NCBI RefSeq assembly: GCF_000499845.2
Contig: NC_023751.2
Coordinates: 27,067,862-27,131,861 of the forward strand
DNA from: Phaseolus vulgaris
Lineage: Eukaryota; Streptophyta; Magnoliopsida; Fabales; Fabaceae
DNA: 64,000 nt
Direction: 5' to 3'
Positions within the stretch are counted from its first letter, which is position 1. Every line of letters begins with the position of its first letter. This document shows, in pieces, positions 33,829 to 45,915 of the stretch. Under the pieces are notes generated by a model, which worked only from the letters and a program-made list of their open reading frames with translations, was not told where the DNA came from and ran no database searches. A program made the position numbers and the translations under genes.

Positions 33829-35124
33829 TCACGAATTCTGAATCCCTGCATATAACAAAGTCAGTGTACTTTTACAATCAAAAGAGTAAGAAAAAGGAAT
33901 ACATGACTTAGTAGAGGGAATCAAAGGGCTTGCAGAAAAAGAGGTCCTATGAATCGACCAAGTTGGAAAAATTTGTTTGGGAATGATGATATTTTTTGGA
34001 AAAAGACCTCTTAAATGTTGAAACCCATTAGGAGGTATGAAATCATCCCTAACACTTTTTAACCAAGATGGTGGTGAAGTAAGAACCTTTGGTAATGAAA
34101 AAGATAAGGAAGGAAAACACCGTGGATGTGGAAGGATAAGACCCATGTCAATTTGGCCCTCTTTGTCTTTTTCATTTTTACTTGTGGTAGGTGGGTGAGG
34201 TAGGTCTTGTTTTACCTTGTTTATCTTTAAGATTTGCTTTTGTGGACAATGAAGAGCTATGTGCCCAAAACCTAAACATTTAAAACATTTGATATTTGAA
34301 GGTTGGGTAGGTGACTTAGGAGTAGAAGGATTTGTAGTGGAAACTTTCTTTGGAAACATGGTTTGTTTGGAAAAATTGGAAGGACAATTTTGAGTAGACA
34401 TTTTATTGGCATCCTTCCTAGAAGAGTTGTAGAAATTATAATCATGAGTATTTTTGAAAGTTGTGTTCAAAAGATAGGATTCTACCTTGATGGCTTGGCG
34501 AAACACTTTCTTTAAAGAAGAGTACTCATTTAATTCTACAATTTCTCTCATATCTCTTCTCAAACCACGTACAAACCATTTTAGCTTTGACTCTTCATTA
34601 GCATGCATATTCATTTTAGTCAAAGTTGTTTCAAAATCTTTAATGTATGCTTCTACCATCCTATGTCCTTGAGGAAGCCTTTGGAACTTCAACAAGTGTT
34701 CCTTCCTAGAAGGAGGAACAAACCTCGCGCGCATACACTCTTTCAAAGCATTCCAAGAAACCACGAGAGGTTTCTTGCGATATATAATGTCCATTACAAT
34801 TTTATGCCACCATTCTTTGGCATAGCCCACAAAGGATGAAGAAACTATCCTAAGTTTATCGTCATCTTGGACCTTATACACATGAAAATAATGGTCAACC
34901 TTAGTCTCCCAATCTAAATACACATTAGGATCACTATCACCATTAAAACTAGGGACTTTTTTACAAGCAATGTTGAACACTTGGTGATATCTTAGGTCAC
35001 GGTTATAACTCTCTTCATGAGAATGATGGTGATGCCTCCTCCTTCTATGTTCTTCTTCACCAAGGACTGAAGGTTTGGAAGGAGAATGCTGCTTGTAAGA
35101 TGCACCACTTGAATAGCCAGCCAT
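33829..35124 (-). CDS. gag: gag of element A, with pol-tail remnant
   Basis: 431 codons from the MAGYSS start, which matches the MAGFSS start of B; 42 in-frame upstream codons are leader. A His/Arg-rich segment (about 25-36) precedes the retrotransposon gag core ([27 protein letters not shown], residues 65-215) and a zinc knuckle CFKCLGFGHIALHC (280-293). After the knuckle the 138-residue tail bears no enzyme motif. Its last residues (GIQNS) and the bases beyond the TGA match the end of B pol (GLQNS), with a TGA where B has TGG. So the tail is a join of gag to the end of pol after an internal deletion. Probably supplies or mimics capsid protein. Confidence 0.82.
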   Translation of the reverse strand: MAGYSSGASYKQHSPSKPSVLGEEEHRRRRHHHHSHEESYNRDLRYHQVFNIACKKVPSFNGDSDPNVYLDWETKVDHYFHVYKVQDDDKLRIVSSSFVGYAKEWWHKIVMDIIYRKKPLVVSWNALKECMRARFVPPSRKEHLLKFQRLPQGHRMVEAYIKDFETTLTKMNMHANEESKLKWFVRGLRRDMREIVELNEYSSLKKVFRQAIKVESYLLNTTFKNTHDYNFYNSSRKDANKMSTQNCPSNFSKQTMFPKKVSTTNPSTPKSPTQPSNIKCFKCLGFGHIALHCPQKQILKINKVKQDLPHPPTTSKNEKDKEGQIDMGLILPHPRCFPSLSFSLPKVLTSPPSWLKSVRDDFIPPNGFQHLRGLFPKNIIIPKQIFPTWSIHRTSFSASPLIPSTKSCIPFSYSFDCKSTLTLLYAGIQNS

Positions 35125-35503
35125 TTTGCAAATGAAAAACAGCAAACACACAAAAACAACAAACAAGTTAAGAAACAAAATTAGCAAAAACAATGAGCTT
35201 GGCAATGAAATTGCCGAAGGGAATTGAGGCAGAAAATAGGTCACTCTCAAAGAAATAATGTCCTTGCACCAATCTGATCTTGAGGTCTTGGAATCCTCAA
35301 ATGAAAGATGTCAAAGCAAGCACACCAATCTCAAAGGCAACCACCACAAAACCAATGAAACAATAAAGACAAACAAGAAAAGGTATAAGCAAAGAGAGGT
35401 AATTGCAAAAGGAATACTATATGTAAGACAAACTCAAAGATTAATGAATGAAAGACAAGCAAGAAAATAAAGAACTCAATGAGGAAAGAAGGCACACCAA
35501 AAG
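35125..35503 (-). other. Leader of element A, left piece
   Basis: 5' untranslated leader adjoining gag, homologous to 40931-41310 in B. B inserted here; 35499-35503 (aaaag) is its left target duplication. Confidence 0.7.
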
Positions 35504-36500
35504 TGATGTGATTCCAATAGCCTCATAGAGAAAGGTTCTTGACCTTCTTAGGAATCACCTTGAGTTGGACATTATAGAGGCACTTTTCTTAGAGTTGGAT
35601 CATTGTTCTAAGACAAGAACTCACCAAAAACTAGTACCAAATCCCAAACTCATTTGGATGTTCCAATTATAGCTAAATTGAACCGATTAAAGTGGAAGAA
35701 AATGCAATTGCACCGAACAAATGAGCTAGAAAAACAAAGGAACAAGATGAATGGACAGAATTATAAAACTGCCGAACCAAAAACTCATAAAAACAGCAAG
35801 AACACCAAACCAAAACTCAAGAACACAAGCTAACAAAAACAATTGAAAGAGGGGAAAGGAAGGAGAGAAGAATTGCTCATGAAGATGGAAGGATGATGGA
35901 TGATCTCGCCACTAGAAGTGTGGAATGCTCCTAGATGAGAGTGCTGCCGCCACTTGAGGACTCCATGGATCCATCTTGATAAGACTAGAGAAGAAGGCTC
36001 AAAAGCTCTCCAATGATCACTCAAAATTTGAGTAGAGTTTTCTTAGATTAATTCCAATATGAAAAATACAAGGAGAGCACCTCTATTTATAGCCTAAGGT
36101 GCTGAAAAACAAAGCTAAGAGAATTCAAAAATTCCCTCCTAAACCTATTCAAAACCGGCGCCTAAACCATGCATGAGGAAGGTGTGACTCTTTCCTTCAC
36201 TTTGGCACCTCCTATTCTACTCCTACACCTATCTACTAATACACCCCTCCTAAGACTCCTAACTAAAGACTAAAAGATGCTAAAACAAAAGAGGTTTCTA
36301 ATGTTTCCCTCTAAGCACCTTCAACTAAAGAAATTACAAAAAGAGAAAATAAATGTCCCCTAGCTCCCAAAGCTTTGAACATGCTTCTTGTAATCCTTTG
36401 AGGTGGGCTTTGACCTCCATGGGCGTCCTCCATTTGTGCCTCTACCTCTTCTTGATCTTGTTGATTGGCCTCCATGTCCTCTTGAGCTTGATCTTCATCA
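35504..36500 (-). repeat. 3' LTR of element B
   Basis: 997 bp, tgatgtgattcc to gatcttcatca. Its right-hand 190 bp contain the last codons of pol. Confidence 0.94.
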
Positions 36501-39500
36501 TACTCCCCGAGTTGGAGAGAATTCGACCACGAATTCTGGAGACCTACAGAAAAAGGAGTTAGATCGCTGACATTAAAAGTATGACTACCTAAGAATGTAT
36601 CAGGCATATCTAACTCATAAGCATTGTCATTAATCCTCTTGAGAACTTGGAATTGTCCATCCCCTCGAGGCATTAGTTTGGACTTCCTTTGAGTAGGAAA
36701 ACGATCCTTCCTCAAGTGAAGCCAATCCCAATCGCCCTCATCAAACAACAATGCTTTTCTCCTTTTATTGGCAAGTTCAACATACTTGCCAACCTTCTTC
36801 TCAATTCTCTTCTTGATGTCTTTATGCAAAGTTGTCACAAAAGAAGCCTTTTCATCCCCATCTTTGCACAAGACATCTCCAAGAAGGGGAATAGGAAGAA
36901 GATCAAGAGGTGTTAGGGGATTAAACCCATAGACCACCTCAAAAGGAGAATGGGAGGTGGTAGAATTTACTACACGATTATATGCAAACTCAACATGGGG
37001 TAGTAAATTCTCCCACACTCTAGGATTCCCCGAAATAAAACATCTCAATAGTTGTCCTAAAGTTCTATTCACCACCTCGGTTTGACCATCAGTTTGTGGG
37101 TGGCAAGTGGTAGAAAATAAAAGCTTAGTCCCTAGCTTTCCCCACAAGGTCTTCCAAAAGTGACTCAAGAATTTAGGATCTCTATCGGACACTATAGACC
37201 TAGGAATCCCATGTAAGCGAACCACTTCTTGGAAGAAGAGTTTGCAATGTGGCATGCATCATCCACTTTGTGGCAAGGAATAAAGTGAGTCATCTTTGAA
37301 AAACGATCCACTACCACAAAAATGGAGTCCTTTCCCTTTGATGTCTTGGGTAAGCCTAAGATGAAATCCATAGATATATCTACCCAAGGCATTGAAGGGA
37401 TAGGAAGAGGAGTATAAAGACCATGGGGATGCATTTTAGACTTAGCTTTGCGGCAAGCTATGCATTTATCACACAAACTATGAACATGTTTATGCATATG
37501 TGGCCAAAAAAAATGTTCATGCAACACATCCAAAGTTTTAGCAACCCCAAAATGTCCCATTAAACCCCCCTCATGAGCTTCTCTAACAAGAGATAATCTA
37601 ATAGAGCATTGGGGAACACAAAGACGTTTTCCTTTAAAAAGAAAGCCATCTTGAATAAAAAAATCTGTGTCCTCCCTTAAGACACTCTTGATAGATGAGA
37701 GAAAAATCAAGGTCATCATGATAAAGTTCCTTAATGTGATCAAAACCAAGATATTGAGAGGTTAAAAGATTTAGCAAGGTGTATCTTCTAGAAAGAGCAT
37801 CCGCCACAATATTTATTTTGCCTTGCTTGTGTTTGATCACATAAGGAAATTGCTCAATGAATTCCACCCACTTAGCATGCCTCTTGTTAAGTTTGTTTTG
37901 GCTTTTCAAATATTTAAGAGATTCATGATCACTATGTATCACAAACTCTTTGGGAAAAAGATAGTGTTGCCAAGTAAACAAAGCCCTAACAAGTGCATAT
38001 AATTCCTTATCATAGGTGGAATAGTTGAGATGACTTCCCTTCAATTTCTCACTAAAATAGGCTATGGGGTGGCCCTCTTGAAGGAGGACAGCCCCAATAC
38101 CTATGCTTGAAGCATCACACTCAATCTCAAATGTCTTAGTGAAATTAGGAAGGGCCAAGATGGGAGCATTAGTCAATTTTTCTTTCAAAGTGTCAAAAGC
38201 ATTTTGTTGTGCTTCTCCCCAATGAAAGACCACATCCTTTTTCACTATGTCATTGAGTGGTGCGGCAATGGTACCAAAGTTTGGGACAAATCTTCTATAG
38301 AAAGAAGCAAGTCCATGAAAACTTCGGACCTCATTCAAAGATTTCGGTGTAGGCCAATTTTGAATGGCCACCACCTTTGTTTTGTCCACATGGACCCCTT
38401 TATAACTCACCACAAACCCTAGGAATTCTATATGATCAAGAGCAAACATACATTTAGCAAGGTTAGCATACAAATGTTCCTTCCTAAGGGTTTCTAAAAC
38501 TTGCCTAACATGCAACCTATGGTCATTCAAAGATAAGTTATAAATGAGAATGTCATCAAAGTAAACCACAACAAACTTACCAATGAAAGGTCTAAGAACA
38601 TGATGCATGAGGCGCATGAAGGTACTTGGTGCATTAGTTAAACCAAAAGGCATAACTAACCACTCATATAAACCAAAGTTGGTCTTAAAAGCCGTCTTCC
38701 ATTCATCACCCGGTTTGATACGGATTTGATTGTAGCCGCTTTTAAGATCAATCTTTGAAAAGATTTTAGAACCATGTAATTCATCCAACAAATCATCTAG
38801 TCTAGGTATGGGATGCCTATACTTAATGGTTATGTTATTTATGGCCCTACAATCCGAACACATTCGCCATGTGCCATCCTTTTTTGGCACTAAGATGATA
38901 GGCATAGCACAAGGACTCATGCTATCTTGCACCCACCCTTTCTCAATCAAAGCCTCAACTTGTTGGCGAATTTCCTTGGTTTCACTTGGATTGGTCCTAT
39001 ATGCTGGACGGTTTGGTAAAGAAGAGCCCGATATCAAATCAATTTGGTGTTCAATCCCTCTCAAAGGTGGAAGTCCATTTGGAGGATCTTGAAACACATC
39101 TTGGAACTCTTCTACCAAATTTTCCAAGCAATGAGGACTATCAACAAGTGATTCTACTCTAAGAGTTCTAGGGATGGCTAAAAAAAGAGGATGATGAGCC
39201 ACTATTTCCCTTTCAATGTCACGCCTAGACACAAGGAGTGTAGGCTTAAAACTCTTATCTTTTTTATCTTTTTCACTCTCCCTCTTTTTCTTCATGATAA
39301 CCTGGTCCTCATGGACTTCTCTTGGAGAGAGAGATTTTAAAGTAACCTTGTGACCATGGAATTCAAAAGATAATTTGTTGGTAAAGCCATCATGTAAAAC
39401 TTTTCTATCAAATTGCCAAGGCCTTCCCAAAAGAACATGAGTGGCTTCCATGGGCACAACATCACATAATACCTCATCTTTGTATTTTCCAATGGAGAAA

Positions 39501-40930
39501 TGGATGAGGACTTGTTTATTAACAATTATTTCTCCTACTACACTAAGCCATTGTAATTTGTAGGGCTTTTTATGAGAGATAGTAGGCAATCCAAGCTTAT
39601 CTACTACTCTTGTACTAGCCACATTTGCACAACTACCCCCATCCACTATCAAGGAACAAATGTTGTTTTGAATAAGACATCTTGTATGGAAAATATTTTC
39701 CCTTTGACTTTCATCAAAAGGTTGTGAAACTTGTCCAAGAAGTCTTCTCACAACTAACAAGTCCCCTTCAAGTGGACATTCGCTCTCTTCCTCACTAGAT
39801 GCATGAGAATGCAATGAATGCTTAGGAGAATCCGAATCATGCTCACTAACTACAATGCCCTCATGCATGTACATACTTCGTTTGGAAGGACAATTTGCAG
39901 CAATATGACCATAACCCATACATTTAAAGCATTTAGTATTAGACGTTCTAGTGGGAGATTTAGGCCTAGAAGTAGATGGCTTAGATTCCTTGGGTTTGAA
40001 AGAAGAATCTTTGGAAGGATGTTTAGAAAAAGAAGTTTTGTTTCTCCAAGACTTGGAGTAGTATCCATCATTGGAAGCATTTTTAAAAGAGTTTTTCTTA
40101 GCAAGTTGGGCTTCCACCTTCATTGCAAGATGAACTAAAGAGCCCAATGATGAATACTCTTGTAACTCAACAATGTCTTGAATATCCTTCCTAAGACCAC
40201 TCACAAAGCTAGCAACCATGGCTTCTTCACTTTCTTCTAATTCAATTTTAAGCACAAGCGTCTCAAGCTCCTTATAATATTCATCCACATTTAGCGTGCC
40301 TTGTTGAAACCGTTGGAGTCTCAACATGAGGTCTTTCCTAAAATGTGGGGGCACAAACCTAGCGCGCATATGATCCTTCAAAGAGTTCCAAGAGTCCACG
40401 GGAGGACCCTTGTGATAGATAATGTCCTTTACAATTCCATGCCACCATTTCATGGCATAATCACTAAACTCTAGGGTGGCTAGCTTGAGCTTATGCTCAT
40501 CTTGGATCTCATGGATCTCAAAAATTTGTTCACACTTAGCCTCCCAATCTAAATATACATTTGGATCACTAGAACCATTCAAACAAGGTAGCTTGACCGA
40601 AGGAAGCTTGGACTTTGCATCATGATAGAAGCCATTGCCGTAGTGAATTCTTTCCCCTTGAGGATGATGTCTTTGTCCATGGACTTGGGGTGGAGGTCTC
40701 CTTCTCCTATGCTCATCTTCACGGCCAAAATCATTTGAAGAAGCTCTTGTGGAAGGTCTATGATGCTCATCATGAATTGAAGGAGATGGTCTAGCTTGTT
40801 GCACCTCCATCTTTTGCAATTTCTCCTCCAACCGTCTAATGGTTCTTTGAGCTTCATGTAATTCACCAAGGATTGAAGCTTTGGATGGAGAATTCTGCTT
40901 GTAGGATGCATCACTTGAAAATCCAGCCAT
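36311..40930 (-). pseudogene. gag-pol: gag-pol of element B, two frameshifts
   Basis: The first 1098 codons (40930-37634) are open. Gag has a coiled-coil-like start (residues 23-45), core motifs [19 protein letters not shown] and ARFVPPHF, and knuckle [14 protein letters not shown] (334-347). The protease site is [11 protein letters not shown] (about 430). The RT has [12 protein letters not shown] and [10 protein letters not shown]. RNase H runs from about 890 to 1010 and ends VADALSRRY. The frame then shifts, probably at the A7/T7 run 37657-37663, into 37749-37192. That part carries the integrase zinc site ([18 protein letters not shown]) and [13 protein letters not shown] second shift near 37235-37250 leads into 37255-36311, with [27 protein letters not shown] and the tail. 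Two shifts make it inactive as it stands, though one could be a sequencing error at the homopolymer. Confidence 0.92.
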
Positions 40931-42255
40931 TTGTAATTAAAAACAGCAAACACACAAAAACAGGAAACAAGTTAAAAATTAGCAAAAACAGTGAGCTTGG
41001 CAATGAAACTGCCGAAGTGAAATGAGGTAGAAAAAAGAGATCACTCTCAAAGAAATAATGTTCTTGCACCAATCTGATCTTGAGGCCTTGGAATCCTCAA
41101 ATGAAAGATGTCAAAGCAAGCACAACAATCTTAAGAGCAACCACCACAAAACCAAAGAAACAATAAAGACAAACAAGAAAAGGTATAAGCAAGGAAAGGT
41201 AATTGCAAAAGGAAAACTATATGTAAGACAAACTCAAAGAGTAAGAATGAAAGACAATCAAGAAAATAAAGAACTCAATGAGAAAAGTAGGCACACAAAA
41301 GAATACTTAAGGAAAAGCTCTAGAGTAGATGAAGAAAACAAAAAATTAGCTACTGGAAATTTTTTTTTTAAAGCAAACTGTGCTTGATATTCACTGATTT
41401 AAATGGAATGATGTAGAGAGAACTGGATTATGAAATTTAAACCATAGAAACTTCAATATGTTAACTCAATAATGGCACTGGAATCAATTAAAAACAGTAA
41501 CCCAATTAATTGAGATAAATTTTTTAAAATCGCTGCCAGATTACCGTATTCTTTTCGGCAGAATTGTACACTTTTTTTATTTTATTTATCATTTTTTGTG
41601 TACTTTGAATTTTTGAATGATTCTTTTTTCTACTCTTTTCTAACACTTTGAATATCACAAATCCAGAATTTCAGAATTTTCCAGTGAGTAAATCAATTGA
41701 AATAAGGAAAAACAGTAAACACTTTTTTTCAGAAACAGAGGAATCCTAATAGGAATAAAAAACAGAATTATGAACTAGCAAAGACATAATGGAAAATGAT
41801 GTATTGGAACTTGTATAGGTCTAGAATACAAGTATGAACTCAATTCTAAAAAGAAAAAATGCACAAAGGATCAATATCAATTCAGAAAATTATATGACAC
41901 CAAAGCAAGAAACAATCAAAGCAATAAAAGTACTACTAGAAGTAATGACAATTATGGAATAACATGACTAAGACGAAACTTGACATGATTACAAAATTAA
42001 AAGACATATGACAAAAATAACAAGTGAAAGGAAGTTTAAGGTAAACTCTAGGAAGGAGAATGCCATTCCAAAAGAGCAACCATACTCATATGAATAATGA
42101 GTGCCATAAACCTTTTCACAAGCACTTGGTGTAACAAAAGAAAAACAGCAAGAAAACTCAATTAACACCTAAAACAGAAACTTAAATTGCAAGAAAATTA
42201 AAGAGCTCTTGAAATTAAAGTGCACACAACTCAACAATTAAACAAGAACCTAAGA
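40931..42255 (-). other. 5' leader of element B
   Basis: Roughly 1.3 kb non-coding leader between primer site and gag, rich in aaacagcaa and gaaacaat words, homologous to the leader of A at 43272-44112. The 109-codon plus-strand frame at 41058-41387 is antisense leader sequence. Confidence 0.75.
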
Positions 42256-42267
42256 CTCATGATACCA
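42256..42267 (-). promoter_or_regulatory. Primer binding site of element B
   Basis: Minus strand tggtatcatgag, 2 bp from the 5' LTR; initiator tRNA-Met-like with a changed last part, identical in A. Confidence 0.8.
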
Positions 42268-42269
42268 CA

Positions 42270-43265
42270 TGATGTGATTCCAATAGGCTCATAGAGAAAG
42301 GTTCTTGACCTTCTTAGGAATCACCTTGAGTTGGACATTATAGAGGCACTTTTCTTAGAGTTGGATCATTGTTCTAAGACAAGAACTCACCAAAAACTAG
42401 TACCAAATCCCAAACTCATTTGGATGTTCCAATTATTGCCAAATTGAACCGATTAAAGTGGAAGAAAATGCAATTGCACCGAACAAATGAGCTAGAAAAA
42501 CAAAGGAACAAGATGAATGGACAGAATTATAAAACTGCCGAACCAAAAACTCATAAAAACAGCAAGAACACCAAACCAAAACTCAAGAACACAAGCTAAC
42601 AAAAACAATTGAAAGAGGAGAAAGGAAGGAGAGAAGAATTGCTCATGAAGATGGAAGGATGATGGATGATCTCGCCACTAGAAGTGTGGAATGCTCCTAG
42701 ATGAGAGTGTTGCCGCCACTTGAGGACTCCATGGATCCATCAAGATAAGACTAGAGAAAAAGGCTCAAAAGCTCTCCAATGATCACTCAAAATTTGAGTA
42801 GAGTTTTCTTAGATTAATTCCAATCTGAAAAATACAAGGAGAACACCTCTATTTATAGCCTAAGGTGCTGAAAAACAAAGCTAAGAGAATTCAAAATTCC
42901 CTCCTAAACCTATTCAAAACCGGCGCCTAAACCATGCATGAGGAAGGTGTGACTCTTTCCTTCACTTTGGCACCTCCTATTCTACTCCTACACCTATCTA
43001 CTAATACACCCCTCCTAAGACTCCTAACTAAAGACTAAAAGATGCTAAAACAAAAGAGGTTTCTAATGTTTCCCTCTAAGCACCTTCAACTAAAGAAATT
43101 ACAAAAAGAGAAAATAAATGTCCCCTAGCTCCCAAAGCTTTGAACATGCTTCTTGTAATCCTTTGAGGTGGGCTTTGACCTCCATGGGCGTCCTCCATTT
43201 GTGCCTCTACCTCTTCTTGATCTTGTTGATTGGCCTCCATGTCCTCTTGAGCTTGATCTCCATCA
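42270..43265 (-). repeat. 5' LTR of element B
   Basis: 996 bp, nearly identical to 35504-36500. Its right end also holds the sequence that codes the pol tail in the other LTR. Confidence 0.94.
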
Positions 43266-43266
43266 A

Positions 43267-44112
43267 AAAAGAGTCCTAGAGAAAAGTACTAGAGAAGATT
43301 TAAAAAACAAAAAACAGAACTACAAGAAAAAGTGTTGTATGCAAACTGTGCTATGTTTACAGATTTAACTGGAATGATTGAAAGCGAACTGGAATGTGAA
43401 AAATTAACCACAGAAACTTCAATGTCTCAACTCAATAATGGCACTGGAACGAACTAAAAACAGTAAGCCAATTGAGAGAAATAAATTTTTCAAAATTGCT
43501 GCCCAATTACCGTCTTTTTTTCGGCAGTAATGTACACTTTTCGTATTTTATTTATCATTTTTTGTGTACTTGGAATTTTTTAGTGCTTCTTTTTGATATG
43601 GTTTTGTAACACTTTGAAGAATGTAAATCCAAATTTTCACAAATTTCCAGTGAGCCAATTAATTTCAGTAAATTGAAAACAGTAGCACGTTTGTAAGAAA
43701 ACAGAGGAACCTATTTAGGAATGAAAAACAGTATGATGAACTAGCAAAGACATAATGAAAATTGTGTAAAGGAACTTGTATAGAACTAGAATACAAGCAT
43801 GAACTCAAACTAAAACAGAAAATGCACAAAGGATCAAGCAATAAACTCAAAACAGAAAGTAAACCAAAGCAAGAAACAATCAAAGCAATAAAAGGACTAC
43901 AAGAAGTAATGACAATTATGGAAAAACAAGACTAAGACAAAACTTGTAAAGATTCAAAAAGGAAAATACTCAAACATATGATAGGCAAAAGAATTAAAAC
44001 AGCAAGCAAACTCAAAATAAGCCTAAAACAGAAACTTAAATTGCAAGAAATTAAAAGAGCTCTTGAAATAAAGTGCTACACAACTCAACAATTAAACAAG
44101 AACACACCTAAA
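43267..44112 (-). other. Leader of element A, right piece
   Basis: Continues the A leader beyond B; aligns with 41290-42255 of B. It starts with the right copy of aaaag. Non-coding. Confidence 0.7.
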
Positions 44113-44124
44113 CTCATGATACCA
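44113..44124 (-). promoter_or_regulatory. Primer binding site of element A
   Basis: Minus strand tggtatcatgag, 2 bp from the 5' LTR at 44127, identical to that of B. Confidence 0.8.
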
Positions 44125-44126
44125 CA

Positions 44127-45167
44127 TGATATGATTCCACTAGCCATATAGAGAATGATTCTTGACATTCTTAGGAATCACCTTGAGCTGGACATTATTG
44201 AGGCACTTTTCTTAGAGTTGGATCATTGTTCTAAGACAAGAACTCACCAAAAACTAGTACCAAATCCCAAACTCATTTGGATGTTCCACATATTGTCAAA
44301 TTGAACCAAAAGAGATGGAGGAAAGGCAAAACCACTAATTAACAACACAAAACAGTAAGGAACCGAATCAAATTGCTGGAATTGAAGAAGAAAAGATGAA
44401 AAACAGCCAAGAACACAAATGAACCATAGCTACACAAAACAAGCTGAAATTGCCGAACCAAAACAACTAGGAAACAAGCTAAGACAAGGAAATTAACAAG
44501 ATAAGAAAGGAAGGAGAAGAGAATGCTCATGAAGATGGAAGAATGGTTGGATGATCACGCCACTAGAAGTATGGATGCTCCTAGATGAGTGTGCAAGCCG
44601 CCACTTGAGGAAACCATGATCCTTCAAGATAAGACTAGAGAAGAAGGCTCAAAAGCTCTCCAAATGCTCACTCCAATTTTGAGTATAGTTTCTTTAGATC
44701 AATTCAAATCTGAAAAATACAAACGGAGCAACTCTATTTATAGCCTAATGTGCTGAAATGCAAGCTACACAAATTCAAAAACTCCCTCCTAAAAAGCTTC
44801 TAGAATTGGCGCCTAAAACAGTACATGAGGAAGGTGTGATCCCTTCTCTCATTTTGGCACCTCCTTATTTACTCCTACACCTATCTACTAACACACCCCC
44901 CTAAGACTCCTAACTAAAGACTAAAAGATGCTTTAACAATAGAGGTTTCTAATGTTTCCCTCTAAGCACCTTCAACAATATTCTTTATTATTTAATACTT
45001 GGCCTTGCCCTTTATAGGATGGACTTGGGCTTGGGCTTTGGGCTTGGGCCTCTCTTTATTTTATGTCTTCTTTTTATTTTGAGAAGACTAGAAGGAAGAA
45101 CTTCAAGTGTGATGGTGAATGGCCTCTTCCTTCATTAATAAAATCCTCCTTTACTTGATTCTCATCA
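44127..45167 (-). repeat. 5' LTR of element A
   Basis: 1041 bp, tgatatgattcc to ttctcatca, paired with 32757-33802. Confidence 0.93.
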
Positions 45168-45910
45168 TTTCCTTTATTCTGGTTTGTAAAGGTGTAAGTG
45201 TTAGTCACTCCTTGATAGGGTTTCTTGGAGTGCAAGGTGTGCTGAAATAGGGTTTTTCAGCATTGGTTGTGTTGTTCTTGTAGTGTTCAAGAACTGGTGT
45301 AGTTGTAAGTGATTGATACTGTTTCTTAGTGGATTCCACCTTGGAGTAAGGTGAAACTGGATGTAGCTCTGTATGAGTGAACCAGTATAAAAACTTGCGT
45401 GCCTTTTCTTCTCATCCCTGCACTCGTTTATGGTTTTGCTTAATTCTGTCAAGAACTAAATCTGTTCTTTTGAAATTGAATCTGTTAATTTTGGGTTTAA
45501 TAAAAACTATTCTTCCTGATTTGTTAAAGCTCTCTGATCACAAACAAGGCAGTTGTATATGATGTTTTAATTGATCTGTGAACAAATAGTCTATTCATTA
45601 AAACCAGAGAGAAAGAGTCATTCTCTTTAAAACCTTGTGTTGAATGAATTTGATTAATTTCTGAGCATAGCTGTATTCTTCATACTCATAATATCCAACT
45701 AATCTGATTCTGTTATAACCCTCTGTTGATCACAATTTTAATTTGAACAAATTCAAATTGTGCTAGACTGCTCTAAAGAATCAATCTGTTTCATGTAAAA
45801 ACAATCTGTTCTTTTGCCTCTGATATACTGAAAATTGTGTGTTCTTGCGAAAATTTTATAAGCTCAATTCACCCCTCCCCTCTTGAACTTAGACACTAAT
45901 AGACCCAACA
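45168..45910 (+). repeat. 3' LTR of element C, second part
   Basis: Resumes the LTR interrupted at 32756, beginning with the right tttcc duplication and ending agacccaaca. The two parts minus the duplication give 1453 bp, matching the 5' LTR. Confidence 0.95.
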
Positions 45911-45915
45911 GTGGT

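Larger units (their letters stand above)
35504..43265 (-). mobile_element. Element B: Ty3/gypsy retrotransposon nested in A
   Basis: About 7.8 kb, LTRs 35504-36500 and 42270-43265, duplication aaaag (35499-35503 and 43267-43271, with one extra A at 43266). It carries gag, protease, RT, RNase H and integrase in gypsy order. LTRs differ at about 12 sites (~1.2%), so it is younger than A and C, as the nesting requires. The gag style and a pol frame running into the LTR suggest the CRM branch of chromoviruses; that is inference. Confidence 0.93.
32757..45167 (-). mobile_element. Element A: gag-only gypsy retrotransposon
   Basis: Inserted in the 3' LTR of C with the perfect duplication tttcc (32752-32756 and 45168-45172). 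LTRs are 32757-33802 (3') and 44127-45167 (5'), TG...CA. Excluding nested element B it is about 4.6 kb. It encodes gag but no protease, RT or integrase, so it resembles the TR-GAG class of non-autonomous plant elements. LTRs differ at 20-25 sites by eye (~2%). LTR, leader and gag are related to those of B, which makes B-type elements the likely source of its missing enzymes. Confidence 0.92.
24227..45910 (+). mobile_element. Element C: Sirevirus-like copia retrotransposon
   Basis: Complete element, TG...CA, flanked by the perfect 5-bp duplication gtggt (24222-24226 and 45911-45915). Removing the nested element A leaves about 9.3 kb: 5' LTR 1452 bp, primer site, gag-pol, an extra ORF, two polypurine tracts and a 3' LTR of 1453 bp. 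Sirevirus affinity is inferred from domain order, RT and RNase H motifs, repeated polypurine tracts and the post-pol ORF. The two LTRs differ at about 30 positions by eye (~2%). gag-pol carries four nonsense codons, so the copy is not autonomous. Confidence 0.93.

Noticed and set aside
41058..41387. Plus-strand ORF in the leader of B with a counterpart in A (35258-35470)
   Set aside because: It is antisense to the leader, and A and B are similar there at the nucleotide level with or without the frame; stop positions differ. No sign of protein-level conservation.
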